This document shows positions 7,380 through 15,531 of a stretch of DNA of 32,797 nucleotides, in pieces (position 1 is the first letter of the stretch; every line of letters starts with the position of its first letter). Below the pieces are notes generated by a model. The model saw only the letters and a program-made list of their open reading frames with translations. It had not been told where the DNA came from and did not search any database. This DNA is from an uncultured Eubacteriales bacterium (GTDB taxonomy: Bacteria; Bacillota; Clostridia; Lachnospirales; Lachnospiraceae): the NCBI GenBank assembly GCA_900317095.1, contig ONFL01000075.1:1-32797 (forward strand), read 5' to 3'. A program made the translations under genes and the position numbers.

Positions 7380-8150
7380 TTATTTCTCCGCGTCCAGGGA
7401 AAAATAATCTTCCCAGGCCTGGGGCCCGGCTGCCAGCACAGAGCAGGCACAGCCCAGCTGCAGCGGGCTGCCGTCCATCTGCCCGACCAGAGCTCCGGCT
7501 TCACTCGCGATCAGTGAGCCGGCAGCGAAATCCCAGGGCTGCAGGCGGTATTCGAAGAAAAGGCCGCTGCGGCCTGCCGCGATATCGCACAGATCCAGAG
7601 CCGCCGAACCGCTGCGGCGCACATCCAGACTGGCCCGGTGAAGCTTCTTCGCCGTCTCAAAAGTCTGGTCTATCAGCTCCTCATAATAAGGAGATGTCCC
7701 GAATGTGACCAGCTCCTCTGCCAGATGGCCGGCGGCGGCATGGATGGGCTCGTTGTTGAGAAAGGCCCCGCCATCCTTTATGGCGCGGAAAAGCTCCTTT
7801 GTATAAGGGTTATATACTACGCCTATCACAACTTCGCCGTCCTTTGCGGCTGCCACGGACAGGCAGGAGTGGCGGAAATTCTTCATGAAATTCGTTGTTC
7901 CGTCTATGGGATCCACGATAAAAGCCCAGCCCTTTCCATTGTAGGCCTGGCACCCGCATTCCTCGCCGACAAAGGCGGCCTCGGGCATGATCTTCAGCAG
8001 CGCCTCCTGCAGGGACTGCTGCACGGCCACGTCATACTTTGTCACATAATTCGCGCGGCCTTCCTTCGAGGAAGCGGATCCTGCCGGATCCTGTGCGAAC
8101 AGGAGGATGTCGCCGTTCTTTTTAACGGCTTTTATTATCTCGTCGATCAA
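7380..8150 (-). CDS. Inositol monophosphatase family protein (SuhB/CysQ-like)
   Basis: This 256-residue protein is a Mg2+-dependent, Li+-sensitive-type sugar or nucleotide phosphatase. The metal-site motifs are complete: GEE (62-64), DPIDGTTN (80-87) and WDFAAG (206-211). Family members hydrolyse inositol-1-phosphate, fructose-1,6-bisphosphate or 3'-phosphoadenosine phosphates, and sequence alone does not choose. It starts 11 bases after the dapL stop, so it is probably cotranscribed with dapL. No terminator was seen between its end and the next promoter. Confidence 0.88.
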   Translation of the reverse strand: MIDEIIKAVKKNGDILLFAQDPAGSASSKEGRANYVTKYDVAVQQSLQEALLKIMPEAAFVGEECGCQAYNGKGWAFIVDPIDGTTNFMKNFRHSCLSVAAAKDGEVVIGVVYNPYTKELFRAIKDGGAFLNNEPIHAAAGHLAEELVTFGTSPYYEELIDQTFETAKKLHRASLDVRRSGSAALDLCDIAAGRSGLFFEYRLQPWDFAAGSLIASEAGALVGQMDGSPLQLGCACSVLAAGPQAWEDYFSLDAEK

Positions 8151-8161
8151 AACATTTCACC

Positions 8162-9376
8162 TCATAATTTTATGATGCGCTCTATGGCTTTCTTCGTATT
8201 CTCATGGGTGCCGAAGGAAGTCAGGCGGAAATAGCCTTCTCCGTGCGGTCCGAAACCGGATCCCGGCGTGCCGACAACATTTGCCTTATTCAGCAGCAGG
8301 TCAAAGAACTCCCAGGAACTGAGGTCCTTCGGCGTCTTCATCCAGATATAAGGGGAATTCACGCCGCCGTAGACAGCGTAGCCGGCATCTGCCAGACCCT
8401 GGCGGATGGTCCTGGCATTTTCCATATAATAATCTATCTCCTCGCGGATCTGCTTTTTGCCCTCGGGCGTGTAAGTTCCCATGGCCCCCATCTGTACGAT
8501 ATAGGGCGCGCCGTTAAACTTTGTGCCGTGGCGGCGGGCCCACAGGTCGCGGACATGAACATCGCCGCACATGAGCTGTTTGGGAACGACGGTGAAGCCC
8601 AGACGGGTTCCGGTAAAGCCGGCGTTCTTGGAGTAGCTGCGGATCTCGATGGCGCACTCCTTGGCGCCTTCACACTCGTAAATGCTGTGAGGAACGTCGT
8701 CCTCTGTAATATAAGCCTCATAGGCGGCATCAAATATGATCACGGACCCCTCCCGGCGGGCATAGTCAACCCATACCTGCAGCTGATCCTTTGTGATGGT
8801 TGTTCCGGTGGGATTGTTGGGGAAGCACAGGTAAATGATATCCGGCCGTTCCTTTGGCAGTTCCGGTACGAAGTTATTCTCGGCCGTGCAGGGCATGTAG
8901 ATCACGTCGCTGAAGCGGCCCTGGTCCGGCAGATATATGCCGCCGCGGCCGTTCATGACATTGGAATCTACGTAGACCGGATAGACGGGATCCGTTACCG
9001 CTATGCGGTTGTCGACGGAGAAAATATCGCCGATGTTGCCGGTGTCGCTCTTGGCTCCGTCGCTGATGAAGACCTCATCGTTGTCCAGCTGCACGCCCCT
9101 GGGCAGGAAGTCGTTCTCGATGATGGCGTCCCGCAGAAACTGGTAGCCCAGATCCGGCGTGTAGCCGCGGAATGTCTCTTTGACCGCCATCTCATCGACA
9201 GCACCGTGAAGTTTCTTTATGACCTCCGGAACCAGGGGAAGGGTCACATCGCCGATGCCCAGACTGATAACATCCCTGTCCGGATTCGCTTCTTTATAGG
9301 CAGAAACCTTTTTCCCGATCATGGAAAATAAATAACTGCCGGGAAGTTTCAGATAATTTTCATTAATTTTAAACAT
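8162..9376 (-). CDS. dapL: LL-diaminopimelate aminotransferase (DapL)
   Basis: This 404-residue fold-type I PLP aminotransferase converts tetrahydrodipicolinate directly to LL-diaminopimelate using glutamate, bypassing the acylated intermediates of lysine and peptidoglycan-precursor synthesis. The length fits the family (about 400-410). Visible features are the N-terminal [10 protein letters not shown] and [12 protein letters not shown], the phosphate-site [10 protein letters not shown] (105-114), PNNPTG (186-191), and the Schiff-base lysine K250 in [21 protein letters not shown] precedes the ATG. It leads a two-gene unit with the inositol-phosphatase-like gene and has its own promoter. DapL is common in Clostridia. 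Confidence 0.95.
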   Translation of the reverse strand: MFKINENYLKLPGSYLFSMIGKKVSAYKEANPDRDVISLGIGDVTLPLVPEVIKKLHGAVDEMAVKETFRGYTPDLGYQFLRDAIIENDFLPRGVQLDNDEVFISDGAKSDTGNIGDIFSVDNRIAVTDPVYPVYVDSNVMNGRGGIYLPDQGRFSDVIYMPCTAENNFVPELPKERPDIIYLCFPNNPTGTTITKDQLQVWVDYARREGSVIIFDAAYEAYITEDDVPHSIYECEGAKECAIEIRSYSKNAGFTGTRLGFTVVPKQLMCGDVHVRDLWARRHGTKFNGAPYIVQMGAMGTYTPEGKKQIREEIDYYMENARTIRQGLADAGYAVYGGVNSPYIWMKTPKDLSSWEFFDLLLNKANVVGTPGSGFGPHGEGYFRLTSFGTHENTKKAIERIIKL

Positions 9377-9424
9377 GGAGCCGCTCCTTTCGTTTACTGC
9401 AGCAAAGTGACGTATTGAAGCTAT

Positions 9425-9451
9425 TTTATATCATTCCCCGTCATCTGGCAA
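9425..9451 (-). promoter_or_regulatory. Promoter of dapL
   Basis: Minus strand: TTGCCA (-35, 9451-9446), 15-bp spacer (a CTGTTG alternative gives 18), TATAAA (-10, 9430-9425), about 50 bases before the dapL start codon. Confidence 0.55.
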
Positions 9452-9468
9452 CAGGCAATCCTGTCCTT

Positions 9469-10305
9469 TTATAAGTCCACAAAGCGGGGCTGCCGCTTCC
9501 GGTAAAGGGTGATTGCCTTAAAGCCGGCTGCTGCCAGCATGTCCCGGGCTTCATCCTGATAGGCTCCTATATTGACGGCGTCATGGGCATCACTGCCGAT
9601 GGTGATGATCTCGCCGCCGCAGCTTTTGTAAAGCTTCAGGACATACAGAGGCGGCATGGTCTCCCTCATGGGCCGGAAAAGGCCGGAGACGTTCAGCTCT
9701 ATGCCCTTGCCGCGTTCTATGAGGATCCGGAAAAGGGCGCGGAATTTCTCCTCGAAGGGGGCCGTATCCATCCGCATGCCCCGCCGTTCAAAGGCATAGC
9801 GCAGGGGATAGGTCAGATGGCCCATTACATCAAAATCCCCGGTACGGGCCAGCTCAAGCAGCCAGTCCAGATAGTGGTCATAAAGAGCCGTCAGGTCAAT
9901 GTCCGTAAAATCATAATAGTAGACATCCAGATCCTTCTCCATGTTGTGAACAGAACCGATCACGAACTCCGGCTGAAAATCCTCCAGGAACTGCCGGGCC
10001 TGATCAGGATTTACCTGGGGCTGCCCCAGCTCTATGCCGGCAGTCACCACCAGCCGGCCGGCATATTTCTCCTTTGCCGCTGCCAGCTGCCGGGCCAGGT
10101 CCGCAGTATCTGTCGTATACCGGCTTTCCTGGCCGTCATCAAAAAGCTTTCCCTCTCCGTAAGGAAGATCCGTGAAAATGTCCATGTGGTCCGTGACTGC
10201 GATCTCGTCCAGACCGGCCTTTATGGCCGCCCGGCACATGGCATCTATCTCTTCCTTCCCGTCAAAGGAAAAGCGGGAATGTGTATGATAGTCTGCTTTG
10301 TACAT
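9469..10305 (-). CDS. PHP-domain histidinol-phosphatase family protein (HisJ/HisK-like)
   Basis: This 278-residue protein is of the PHP metal-dependent phosphoesterase family. Metal-binding motifs are H7 and H9 in DYHTHS, D39-H40 in AVTDH, the glutamate in GIELGQ, SVHN in the centre, and SDAHD near the C-terminus. Members of this length are usually annotated as histidinol-phosphatase, which makes histidinol in histidine synthesis. No other his genes are in the window, so a different small phosphoester substrate is possible. It begins 2 bases after the tadA stop, and its ribosome site GGGGAGG lies inside the tadA end, so the two are cotranscribed. Confidence 0.88.
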   Translation of the reverse strand: MYKADYHTHSRFSFDGKEEIDAMCRAAIKAGLDEIAVTDHMDIFTDLPYGEGKLFDDGQESRYTTDTADLARQLAAAKEKYAGRLVVTAGIELGQPQVNPDQARQFLEDFQPEFVIGSVHNMEKDLDVYYYDFTDIDLTALYDHYLDWLLELARTGDFDVMGHLTYPLRYAFERRGMRMDTAPFEEKFRALFRILIERGKGIELNVSGLFRPMRETMPPLYVLKLYKSCGGEIITIGSDAHDAVNIGAYQDEARDMLAAAGFKAITLYRKRQPRFVDL

Positions 10306-10307
10306 CT

Positions 10308-10868
10308 TTACTGGTCCTCCCCTTCCGGCGCCGCTGCTCCATGATCGTCTTCCGGTGCTGCCCCGCCGGCAGCCTGCATCTTTCTCAGCAGCTTTTCCTT
10401 CTTCTTCTCTTCCCGCAGGCTCTTAAAGAAAGCACTCAGCATCTGCGAGCACTCCTCTCCCAGCACGCCAGTCTCGACCTCCGCCTGGTGGTTGAAGCCT
10501 TCCTCCTGCAGGATATTCAGGACAGAGCCCGCACAGCCGGCCTTGGGGTTCACAGCCCCGATCACCACCCGGGGAATACGGGCCTGGACGATGGCGCCGG
10601 CACACATGGGACAGGGCTCCAGGGTCACATACATGGTGCAGTCCTCCAGCCGCCAGTCGCCTATAGCCTTGCTGGCCCGCCGGATAGCGATGATCTCGGC
10701 ATGGGCCAGGGGGCTGCGGTCCTTATTGCGCCGGTTGCTGCCCCGGCCGATAATCTGCCCGTCCTTCACGATCACGCAGCCGATCGGCACCTCGGCGATC
10801 TTTGTAGCCCTTTTTGCCTGGGCCATCGCCGCCTTCATAAATTTCTCATCTTCCGTCAGTTTACGCAA
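10308..10868 (-). CDS. tadA: tRNA adenosine(34) deaminase TadA
   Basis: This zinc-dependent deaminase converts A34 to inosine in tRNA-Arg(ACG). The active-site motifs are HAE (56-58, with the proton-shuttle Glu) and PCPMC (85-89, two zinc cysteines). About 186 residues are predicted, longer than the usual 150-170 because of a charged C-terminal tail (SLREEKKKEKLL and following). I prefer the TTG at 10868 (MRKLTEDEKFM) with an AAAGGG about 6 bases upstream. A TTG at 10898 or the ATG at 10838 are alternatives. The fold is certain, the start is not. Confidence 0.92.
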   Translation of the reverse strand: MRKLTEDEKFMKAAMAQAKRATKIAEVPIGCVIVKDGQIIGRGSNRRNKDRSPLAHAEIIAIRRASKAIGDWRLEDCTMYVTLEPCPMCAGAIVQARIPRVVIGAVNPKAGCAGSVLNILQEEGFNHQAEVETGVLGEECSQMLSAFFKSLREEKKKEKLLRKMQAAGGAAPEDDHGAAAPEGEDQ

Positions 10869-10937
10869 ATATTTTCCCTTTCCCCTCGTATTTAACAAAA
10901 GGTTGCGGATTAATTTAGACTTTCTTAATAATATTCT

Positions 10938-10966
10938 ATTGGGATTTTATACTTGTATGCTATAGT
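10938..10966 (+). promoter_or_regulatory. Extended -10 promoter of a plus-strand small transcript
   Basis: Plus strand: ATTGGG or TTGGGA as a weak -35 (10938-10944), then TG-C-TATAGT, an extended -10 element (10958-10966). The predicted start is about 10973. Confidence 0.5.
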
Positions 10967-10972
10967 AGCAGT

Positions 10973-11065
10973 GTAAGGCAAATGATGATAACAGACAACA
11001 TTAAACATAACAAATCCTCTCTCAGGGAACAGGGTATTCTTCGGCGGAATACCCTGTTCCTTTTT
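10973..11065 (+). ncRNA. Orphan small RNA candidate
   Basis: A promoter and a very strong terminator frame about 93 bases on the plus strand with no plus-strand gene downstream; the next genes (etfA, etfB) run the other way. The 5' half is A-rich and mostly single-stranded (CAGACAACATTAAACATAAC). The 3' half is the terminator hairpin. A short reading frame begins with ATGATGATA at 10982 but runs into the hairpin and has no good ribosome site. I do not recognise it as a known RNA family. Confidence 0.4.
11026..11065 (+). terminator. Strong intrinsic terminator
   Basis: Plus strand: perfect 14-bp stem (GGAACAGGGTATTC at 11026-11039 with GAATACCCTGTTCC at 11047-11060), 7-base loop TTCGGCG, then TTTTT (11061-11065). 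There is no U-tract on the minus side, so it acts on plus-strand transcription. Confidence 0.88.
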
Positions 11066-11084
11066 CTGCTGCAGCCGTCTTCTC

Positions 11085-11116
11085 AAAAAAGGGCCGCCCT
11101 CAAAGGACGGCCCTTT
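11085..11116 (-). terminator. Terminator of etfBA
   Basis: Minus strand: AAAGGGCCG (11116-11108) pairs with CGGCCCTTT (11096-11088) around an 11-base loop, with a run of T from 11090 to 11085. The plus side has TTTCTTTT, so it could work in both directions. Confidence 0.82.
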
Positions 11117-11159
11117 CTTTTGTATCACAATTTCCCTGCTTTGGAAAGCCGCAGCGCTT

Positions 11160-12140
11160 TTATCCGCGGATTTCTTTAAATTTCTCGATCAGAGCCGGTA
11201 CGATCACATGCAGATCGCCGACAATGCCATAATGCGTATGCTTGAAGATCGGCGCATTGGGATCGCTGTTGACCGCGATGATGACGTCGGAATTCTTCAT
11301 GCCATTTACATGGGGAACGGCGCCGGAAATACCGAATCCGATGTACAGCTTGGGGGTAATGGTCTTGCCGGTGATGCCGATCTGGCGTTCCTTGGATACC
11401 CAGCCCTGGTCAACAGCCGCCCGGCTGGCGCCGACATTGCCGCCCAGCAGAGCAGCCAGCTCATAGAGCTTGTCGAACTCTTCCTTGCTGCCGAAGCCCA
11501 GGCCGCCGGCAACGATGATGTCCGCGTCCTCGATATTGGTCTTCTCCAGATCCGCGTCCGGACGGAAGCCCAGGAACTGTGTCAGGATAACAGAAGCAGG
11601 CACATCGACGGTCTCATAAATGATCTCGCCTTCTGCGCCGTCCTTTGCAGCCTCTTTCATCTTAAATACGCCGGCGCGCAGTGTGCCGATCTGCGGATCT
11701 GTCTCCAGGCGGATCTGCGCGTACAGTCTTCCGTCATAGGAGGGACGCTCCCAGACGATCTGCTCACCCTCTATGCGGATATCGGTACAGTCTACCGCGA
11801 TGCCGACACCGCAGCGGACAGAGATAGCTGCCGCTGTATCTCTTCCCTGAGGAGTGGAAGGAACCATGACCAGCTTCGGCTGATACTTGCCGATCAGCTG
11901 TGCCATGATATAAGCCTCTGCCTCAAAGCAGGTCTTCTGCTTAACCGCGATCACGCAGTCCGCGCCGTTGGCAAAGGCCGCCTTCGCAGCTTCCTCCGGA
12001 TTCTCTCCGATGATAACAGCCGCGGCTTTCTCCCCGCGGGCCGCGGCGAGTTCATGAGCCTTCTGTGTCAGCTCCAGGCTGACCCTCTTCGGAGTATCGC
12101 CGGATAATTCATATAATACCCAGATATTCTGACTGCTCAT
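11160..12140 (-). CDS. etfA: Electron transfer flavoprotein, alpha subunit
   Basis: This 326-residue FAD-binding subunit works with EtfB to pass electrons between an acyl-CoA dehydrogenase and other carriers; in anaerobes some ETFs bifurcate electrons with NADH and ferredoxin. The C-terminal FAD domain shows GASRAAVDQGW (237-247), ITGKTITPKLYI (256-267) and NSDPNAPIF (291-299). The usual GQTGK reads GITGK here, with Ile for Gln. The gene starts 11 bases after the etfB stop. No acyl-CoA dehydrogenase gene is in the window, so the electron donor is unknown; the divergent CoA-thioester genes suggest a shared pathway. Confidence 0.95.
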   Translation of the reverse strand: MSSQNIWVLYELSGDTPKRVSLELTQKAHELAAARGEKAAAVIIGENPEEAAKAAFANGADCVIAVKQKTCFEAEAYIMAQLIGKYQPKLVMVPSTPQGRDTAAAISVRCGVGIAVDCTDIRIEGEQIVWERPSYDGRLYAQIRLETDPQIGTLRAGVFKMKEAAKDGAEGEIIYETVDVPASVILTQFLGFRPDADLEKTNIEDADIIVAGGLGFGSKEEFDKLYELAALLGGNVGASRAAVDQGWVSKERQIGITGKTITPKLYIGFGISGAVPHVNGMKNSDVIIAVNSDPNAPIFKHTHYGIVGDLHVIVPALIEKFKEIRG

Positions 12141-12151
12141 CTTCCCGCCTC

Positions 12152-12925
12152 CTATACATAATGGTTCTCAAGCAGAACATCCACGAGCTTCTGCGCCGAA
12201 TCCTGATCGTCGGCACCGGTGATCATAAGGCCCTTCTGCGCGCTGTCAGGAGCGGCCAGTCCTGTAACCACGGACTTGCTCTGCAGAAGGATGCCCTCCA
12301 GCTCCAGAGTCTTGCTGTCATAGACCTCTATCTGGGCCTTCTTCATAGCCGTGCGGCCCTTGAGGCTGACATTGCGGGGTTTGTTGGCGCCCTCAGCGAC
12401 GGAAACGACTACCGGGAACGGTGCGGACAGCTTCTCATAGCCTGCACCCGCCTTGCGCTCTATGGTAAGGCCCTGGTCATCCTTCTCGATGGCGGACGCG
12501 TTCGTAAGGATACCCATACCCATCAGGGTACCCAGCTTTGCCGCAATCTGACCGGTCTGACCGTCAATGGACTGTGCTCCACAGACGATGCAGTCGTAGG
12601 GACCGCTCTTATCTGCCGCTGCCTTCAGCACAGATGCTGTGACCAGAGTATCTGCCCCGGCAAAGGAGGAATCTGTTACCCGGATGGCCTGCTTCGCACC
12701 CATGCCGACTGCCTGGCGAAGAACGTCTTCGCAGCTCTCAGGGCCCATGGAAATAGCGGTAACGGAGCCGTCACTGCCCGCGATCGTCAACGCTGCCTCA
12801 ATAGCATTGGCATCCGGCGGATTCATCATCTGGCCGGCACCGCTTCTGTCGATTCTCTTCGTCTCCGGATCGATCTGGATAGCAGAAACGACCGGAACTT
12901 CCTTTAATAATACAAGAACCTTCAT
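12152..12925 (-). CDS. etfB: Electron transfer flavoprotein, beta subunit
   Basis: This 257-residue partner of EtfA begins MKVLVLLKEVP, has MNPPDANAIEAAL (34-46) and the nucleotide-binding CGAQSIDGQTGQ (115-126). The start at 12925 has AAGGAG about 7 bases upstream and matches the family N-terminus; an in-frame ATG at 13075 lies upstream of the promoter and is not used. The beta subunit carries AMP or, in bifurcating forms, a second FAD; I could not decide which. It leads the etfBA operon. Confidence 0.95.
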   Translation of the reverse strand: MKVLVLLKEVPVVSAIQIDPETKRIDRSGAGQMMNPPDANAIEAALTIAGSDGSVTAISMGPESCEDVLRQAVGMGAKQAIRVTDSSFAGADTLVTASVLKAAADKSGPYDCIVCGAQSIDGQTGQIAAKLGTLMGMGILTNASAIEKDDQGLTIERKAGAGYEKLSAPFPVVVSVAEGANKPRNVSLKGRTAMKKAQIEVYDSKTLELEGILLQSKSVVTGLAAPDSAQKGLMITGADDQDSAQKLVDVLLENHYV

Positions 12926-12985
12926 TGAACTCTCCTTATCTTCTCTGCAGAAAAGACTTTTCCTATTTTTACATACTGCAGTTTC

Positions 12986-13014
12986 ATTATAAGTCGCTGT
13001 TTTATAAAATGCAA
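12986..13014 (-). promoter_or_regulatory. Promoter of etfBA
   Basis: Minus strand: TTGCAT (-35, 13014-13009), 17-bp spacer, TATAAT (-10, 12991-12986), about 60 bases before the etfB start. It is back-to-back with the promoter at 13104-13131, about 90 bases away. Confidence 0.85.
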
Positions 13015-13103
13015 GATTTGCGCATCTAATAAATGAATTATGGAAAATATTATCCTTTAGGGGCATTTTACACAAACATTTCAGAAAATAAGCCCTTATT
13101 TTG

Positions 13104-13131
13104 TTGACTATTCCTAGTATTGTGTTATAAT
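13104..13131 (+). promoter_or_regulatory. Promoter of the crotonase / CoA-transferase operon
   Basis: Plus strand: TTGACT (-35, 13104-13109), 16-bp spacer, TATAAT (-10, 13126-13131). Confidence 0.88.
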
Positions 13132-13152
13132 ATCCATGGAGTTTTATGGATA
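13131..13152 (+). promoter_or_regulatory. Inverted repeat at the transcription start
   Basis: TATCCAT (13131-13137) and ATGGATA (13146-13152) are perfectly complementary with an 8-base spacer. They span the predicted start point and end just before AAGGAGG. This could be an operator or a 5' mRNA-stabilising hairpin. Confidence 0.45.
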
Positions 13153-13170
13153 GTATAAGGAGGTATTAGT

Positions 13171-13965
13171 ATGGAACTTAAGAAGGTCAACTACAAGGTA
13201 GAAGACGGTATTGCCGTTATCGGCATGAACTATCCGAAGAATCTCAACGCCATTGATGTAGAGATGGCTGACGATCTGATCAAGGTCGTTGAAGAAGTTG
13301 AGAAGGATCCCGCTGTTAAAGTTGCTGTCCTTAAGAGCGACGGCAAGGCCTTCTCAGCCGGCGGAGATATCGGATATTTCTATCAGCTGATCCAGGCCGG
13401 CGGAGACGTCAACATGGATGATCTGATCGCCCGTGTAGGTATCGTTGCTGACGGTATCAAGAAGAGCTCCAAGATGTGGATCTCCTCTGTCAACGGCGCA
13501 GCTGCAGGCGCAGGTGTTTCTCTTGCCCTGGCAGGCGACTTCATGATCGCAGCCGACAACGCATTCCTGATGCTCGCTTTCGTAAACCTGGGCCTCGTTC
13601 CCGATACCGGTGCTGCTTACCTTCTTACTAAAATGATCGGTACCGCCAAGACCATGGATATGGCTGCTACAGGCCGCCGTATGATGGCCGATGAGATGAA
13701 GGCTGAAGGCCTTGCCTACAAGGTAGTTCCCGTTGCTGATCTCGAAGCAGAGACCATGAAGTTTGCCAAGAAACTGGCTGCCGGCCCGCTTGTATCCTAC
13801 AAGAATATCAAGAAGCAGATCTACGCTGCCGCTTACAGCGATTACAAGGACTGGCTCGATAATGTTGAAGGACCGACCCAGCATGAATGCGCCGGCACCA
13901 TGGACTTCCAGGAAGGCTGCAAGGCATTTATCGAGAAGAGAAAGGCTAATTTCGAAGGCAAATAA
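13171..13965 (+). CDS. Crotonase-fold enoyl-CoA hydratase/isomerase family protein
   Basis: This 264-residue CoA-thioester enzyme has the oxyanion-hole segments SAGGD (62-66) and NGAAAGAGVSLA (108-119). Both catalytic glutamates of classical crotonase are absent: S117 sits at the Glu144 position and F137 at the Glu164 position. D145 in GLVPDTG matches the aspartate used by PaaG-type isomerases. So an isomerase or other crotonase-fold activity is more likely than simple hydration. AAGGAGG lies 9 bases before the ATG. Codon use (AAG, ATC, GTT) suggests high expression. It is the first of three genes with a CoA-transferase pair, divergent from etfBA. The substrate is unknown. Confidence 0.88.
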   Translation: MELKKVNYKVEDGIAVIGMNYPKNLNAIDVEMADDLIKVVEEVEKDPAVKVAVLKSDGKAFSAGGDIGYFYQLIQAGGDVNMDDLIARVGIVADGIKKSSKMWISSVNGAAAGAGVSLALAGDFMIAADNAFLMLAFVNLGLVPDTGAAYLLTKMIGTAKTMDMAATGRRMMADEMKAEGLAYKVVPVADLEAETMKFAKKLAAGPLVSYKNIKKQIYAAAYSDYKDWLDNVEGPTQHECAGTMDFQEGCKAFIEKRKANFEGK

Positions 13966-14031
13966 TGTCCGTAACCGGGCCGTCCGGTCAGGGCGGTCCG
14001 AATATCCGACCATTAGAAAGGTGGTATCACA

Positions 14032-14754
14032 GTGAAGAATAAATTATATAACCTGGATCAGGTTCTGGAACAGATCCATGACGGTCAGAGCATCATGTTC
14101 ACCGATCTTCACGGCTTATGTGCGCCGGATGAGATCATTGACGGAATGCTGGAAAAGGGCGTAAAGGACATCACAGCCATAGCGGTTGCTTCCGGCCGTC
14201 CCGACGAAGGCCTGGGCAAACTGATCACCGCCCACCGCGTTAAAAAGCTCATCACGACCCATATCGGCCTTAATAAGAGCAGTATACAGGAAATGTTCGC
14301 AGGCGAGATGGAAGTTGAATTCGTTCCCCAGGGAACATTTGCAGAGCGTATCCGCTGCGGCGGCTTCGGACTGGGCGGCTGCCTGACAAAGACCGGCCTG
14401 GGCACAGAGTACGCTGAAGGCAAGGAGATCGTAACCGTTGACGGCGAGGACTGGCTGCTTGAAAAGCCCATCCATGCCGATCTGGCCATTCTCAAAGCCA
14501 CAACAGCTGACAAGGCCGGCAACCTTTACACCAAGGGAACCAGTCTTCTCTGCGTAGACTACATGGGCATGGCCGCTGACTACGTCATCGCCGAGGTCGA
14601 GGATGTCGTTGAGACAGGCCAGCTCGATCCTGAGAAAGTCATCGTCCAGGCTCCCCTCACCGACATGGTCTATGTGCGGACCGGCGAGAAGAAGCCGTTA
14701 ACGAACAGCTGGAAGAAGCGGATCGCAAAGATTCAGGCAAAGGAGGGTAAATAA
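14032..14754 (+). CDS. CoA-transferase subunit A (AtoD/ScoA-like)
   Basis: This 240-residue alpha subunit belongs to family I CoA-transferases, which move CoA between carboxylic acids. The glycine-rich CoA-binding region reads GLGGCLTKTGLGT (113-125), and DLAILKATTADKAGNL follows as in the family. The start is GTG at 14032 with AGAAAGGTGG upstream; no closer ATG fits the family N-terminus. The gap after the crotonase gene is 66 bases, and subunit B begins 2 bases after its stop. The acyl group (butyrate, acetoacetate, propionate or other) is not determined by the sequence I can read. Confidence 0.9.
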   Translation: MKNKLYNLDQVLEQIHDGQSIMFTDLHGLCAPDEIIDGMLEKGVKDITAIAVASGRPDEGLGKLITAHRVKKLITTHIGLNKSSIQEMFAGEMEVEFVPQGTFAERIRCGGFGLGGCLTKTGLGTEYAEGKEIVTVDGEDWLLEKPIHADLAILKATTADKAGNLYTKGTSLLCVDYMGMAADYVIAEVEDVVETGQLDPEKVIVQAPLTDMVYVRTGEKKPLTNSWKKRIAKIQAKEGK

Positions 14755-14756
14755 TC

Positions 14757-15416
14757 ATGGCATACACTGGACGTGAACTGATCGCAGCCCGCTGCGCAAA
14801 GTTTTTTAAGGATGGCGATTTTGTAAATCTTGGTATCGGCGTTCCTACCATGTGCGTTAACTACCTGCCCGAAGGCGTAGATCTCTGGCTGGAAGCCGAG
14901 ACCGGCATGTGCGGCTGCGGCCCCACTCCCCCCTACACCGAATGGGATGTTGACTGCGCCGATGCAGGCGGCAGCCCCTCTTCCCTGATCCCCGGCGGAT
15001 CTGTAATCCCCCACGACCGTTCCTTCGGATTCATCCGCGGCGGACATATCGATGCAACCGTACTCGGCACCCTCGAAGTTGACCAGGAAGGCAACATCGC
15101 CAACTGGATGATCCCCGGCGTACTCGCACCCGGTATGGGCGGCGCCATGGACCTGTGCGCAGGCGGCATCAAGAAAGTAATCGTTGCTACCGACCACTGC
15201 GACAAGAACGGCGGCTCCAAGATCCTCAAGAGATGCAAGCTGCCACTGACCGGCGCAAAATGCGTAACCGATATCGTAACCGAAAGATGCTACTTCCAGG
15301 TAACACCAGGCGGCCTCGTACTTAAAGAACTCGCACCCGGATACACCGTAGACGACATCCGCGCCTGCACAGACGCCGACTTCACCGTAGCCGACGACCT
15401 CGGCGTAATGGAATAA
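14757..15416 (+). CDS. CoA-transferase subunit B (AtoA/ScoB-like)
   Basis: This 219-residue beta subunit carries the catalytic glutamate, E48 in AETGMCGCGP; most family I enzymes read SENG there, so the flanking residues are unusual while Glu is kept. Other family features are FVNLGIGVPT near the N-terminus and GGAMDLCAGGIKKVIVATDH in the middle. It is cysteine-rich for its size. The overlap-like spacing with subunit A (2 bases) supports an alpha/beta heteromer. The stop is followed at once by the hairpin array, whose last hairpin can terminate this operon. Confidence 0.9.
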   Translation: MAYTGRELIAARCAKFFKDGDFVNLGIGVPTMCVNYLPEGVDLWLEAETGMCGCGPTPPYTEWDVDCADAGGSPSSLIPGGSVIPHDRSFGFIRGGHIDATVLGTLEVDQEGNIANWMIPGVLAPGMGGAMDLCAGGIKKVIVATDHCDKNGGSKILKRCKLPLTGAKCVTDIVTERCYFQVTPGGLVLKELAPGYTVDDIRACTDADFTVADDLGVME

Positions 15417-15531
15417 ATCGTAAAGGGACCTCTTGACTGCGTCAAGAGGTCCCTTTGCGATGTACACAGCGCCAGCTGATGTCAATCAGCTGGCGGAGCG
15501 CTTACTCACGCAGTGAGTAATGCGCCTATTT
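15417..15531 (+). repeat. Hairpin repeat unit 1
   Basis: The unit starts one base after the CoA-transferase stop. Hairpin A1 has AAAGGGACCTCTTGAC paired to GTCAAGAGGTCCCTTT (loop TGC), extended by ATCG/CGAT across a T-G pair. B1 is CGCCAGCTGAT/ATCAGCTGGCG. C1 is GCGCTTACTCAC paired with GTGAGTAA and GCGC across the bulge, loop GCA. Confidence 0.8.

Noticed and set aside
10982..11179. Small plus-strand coding gene starting ATGATGATA
   Set aside because: The frame runs through two terminator hairpins and into the etfA 3' end, and has no convincing ribosome site.
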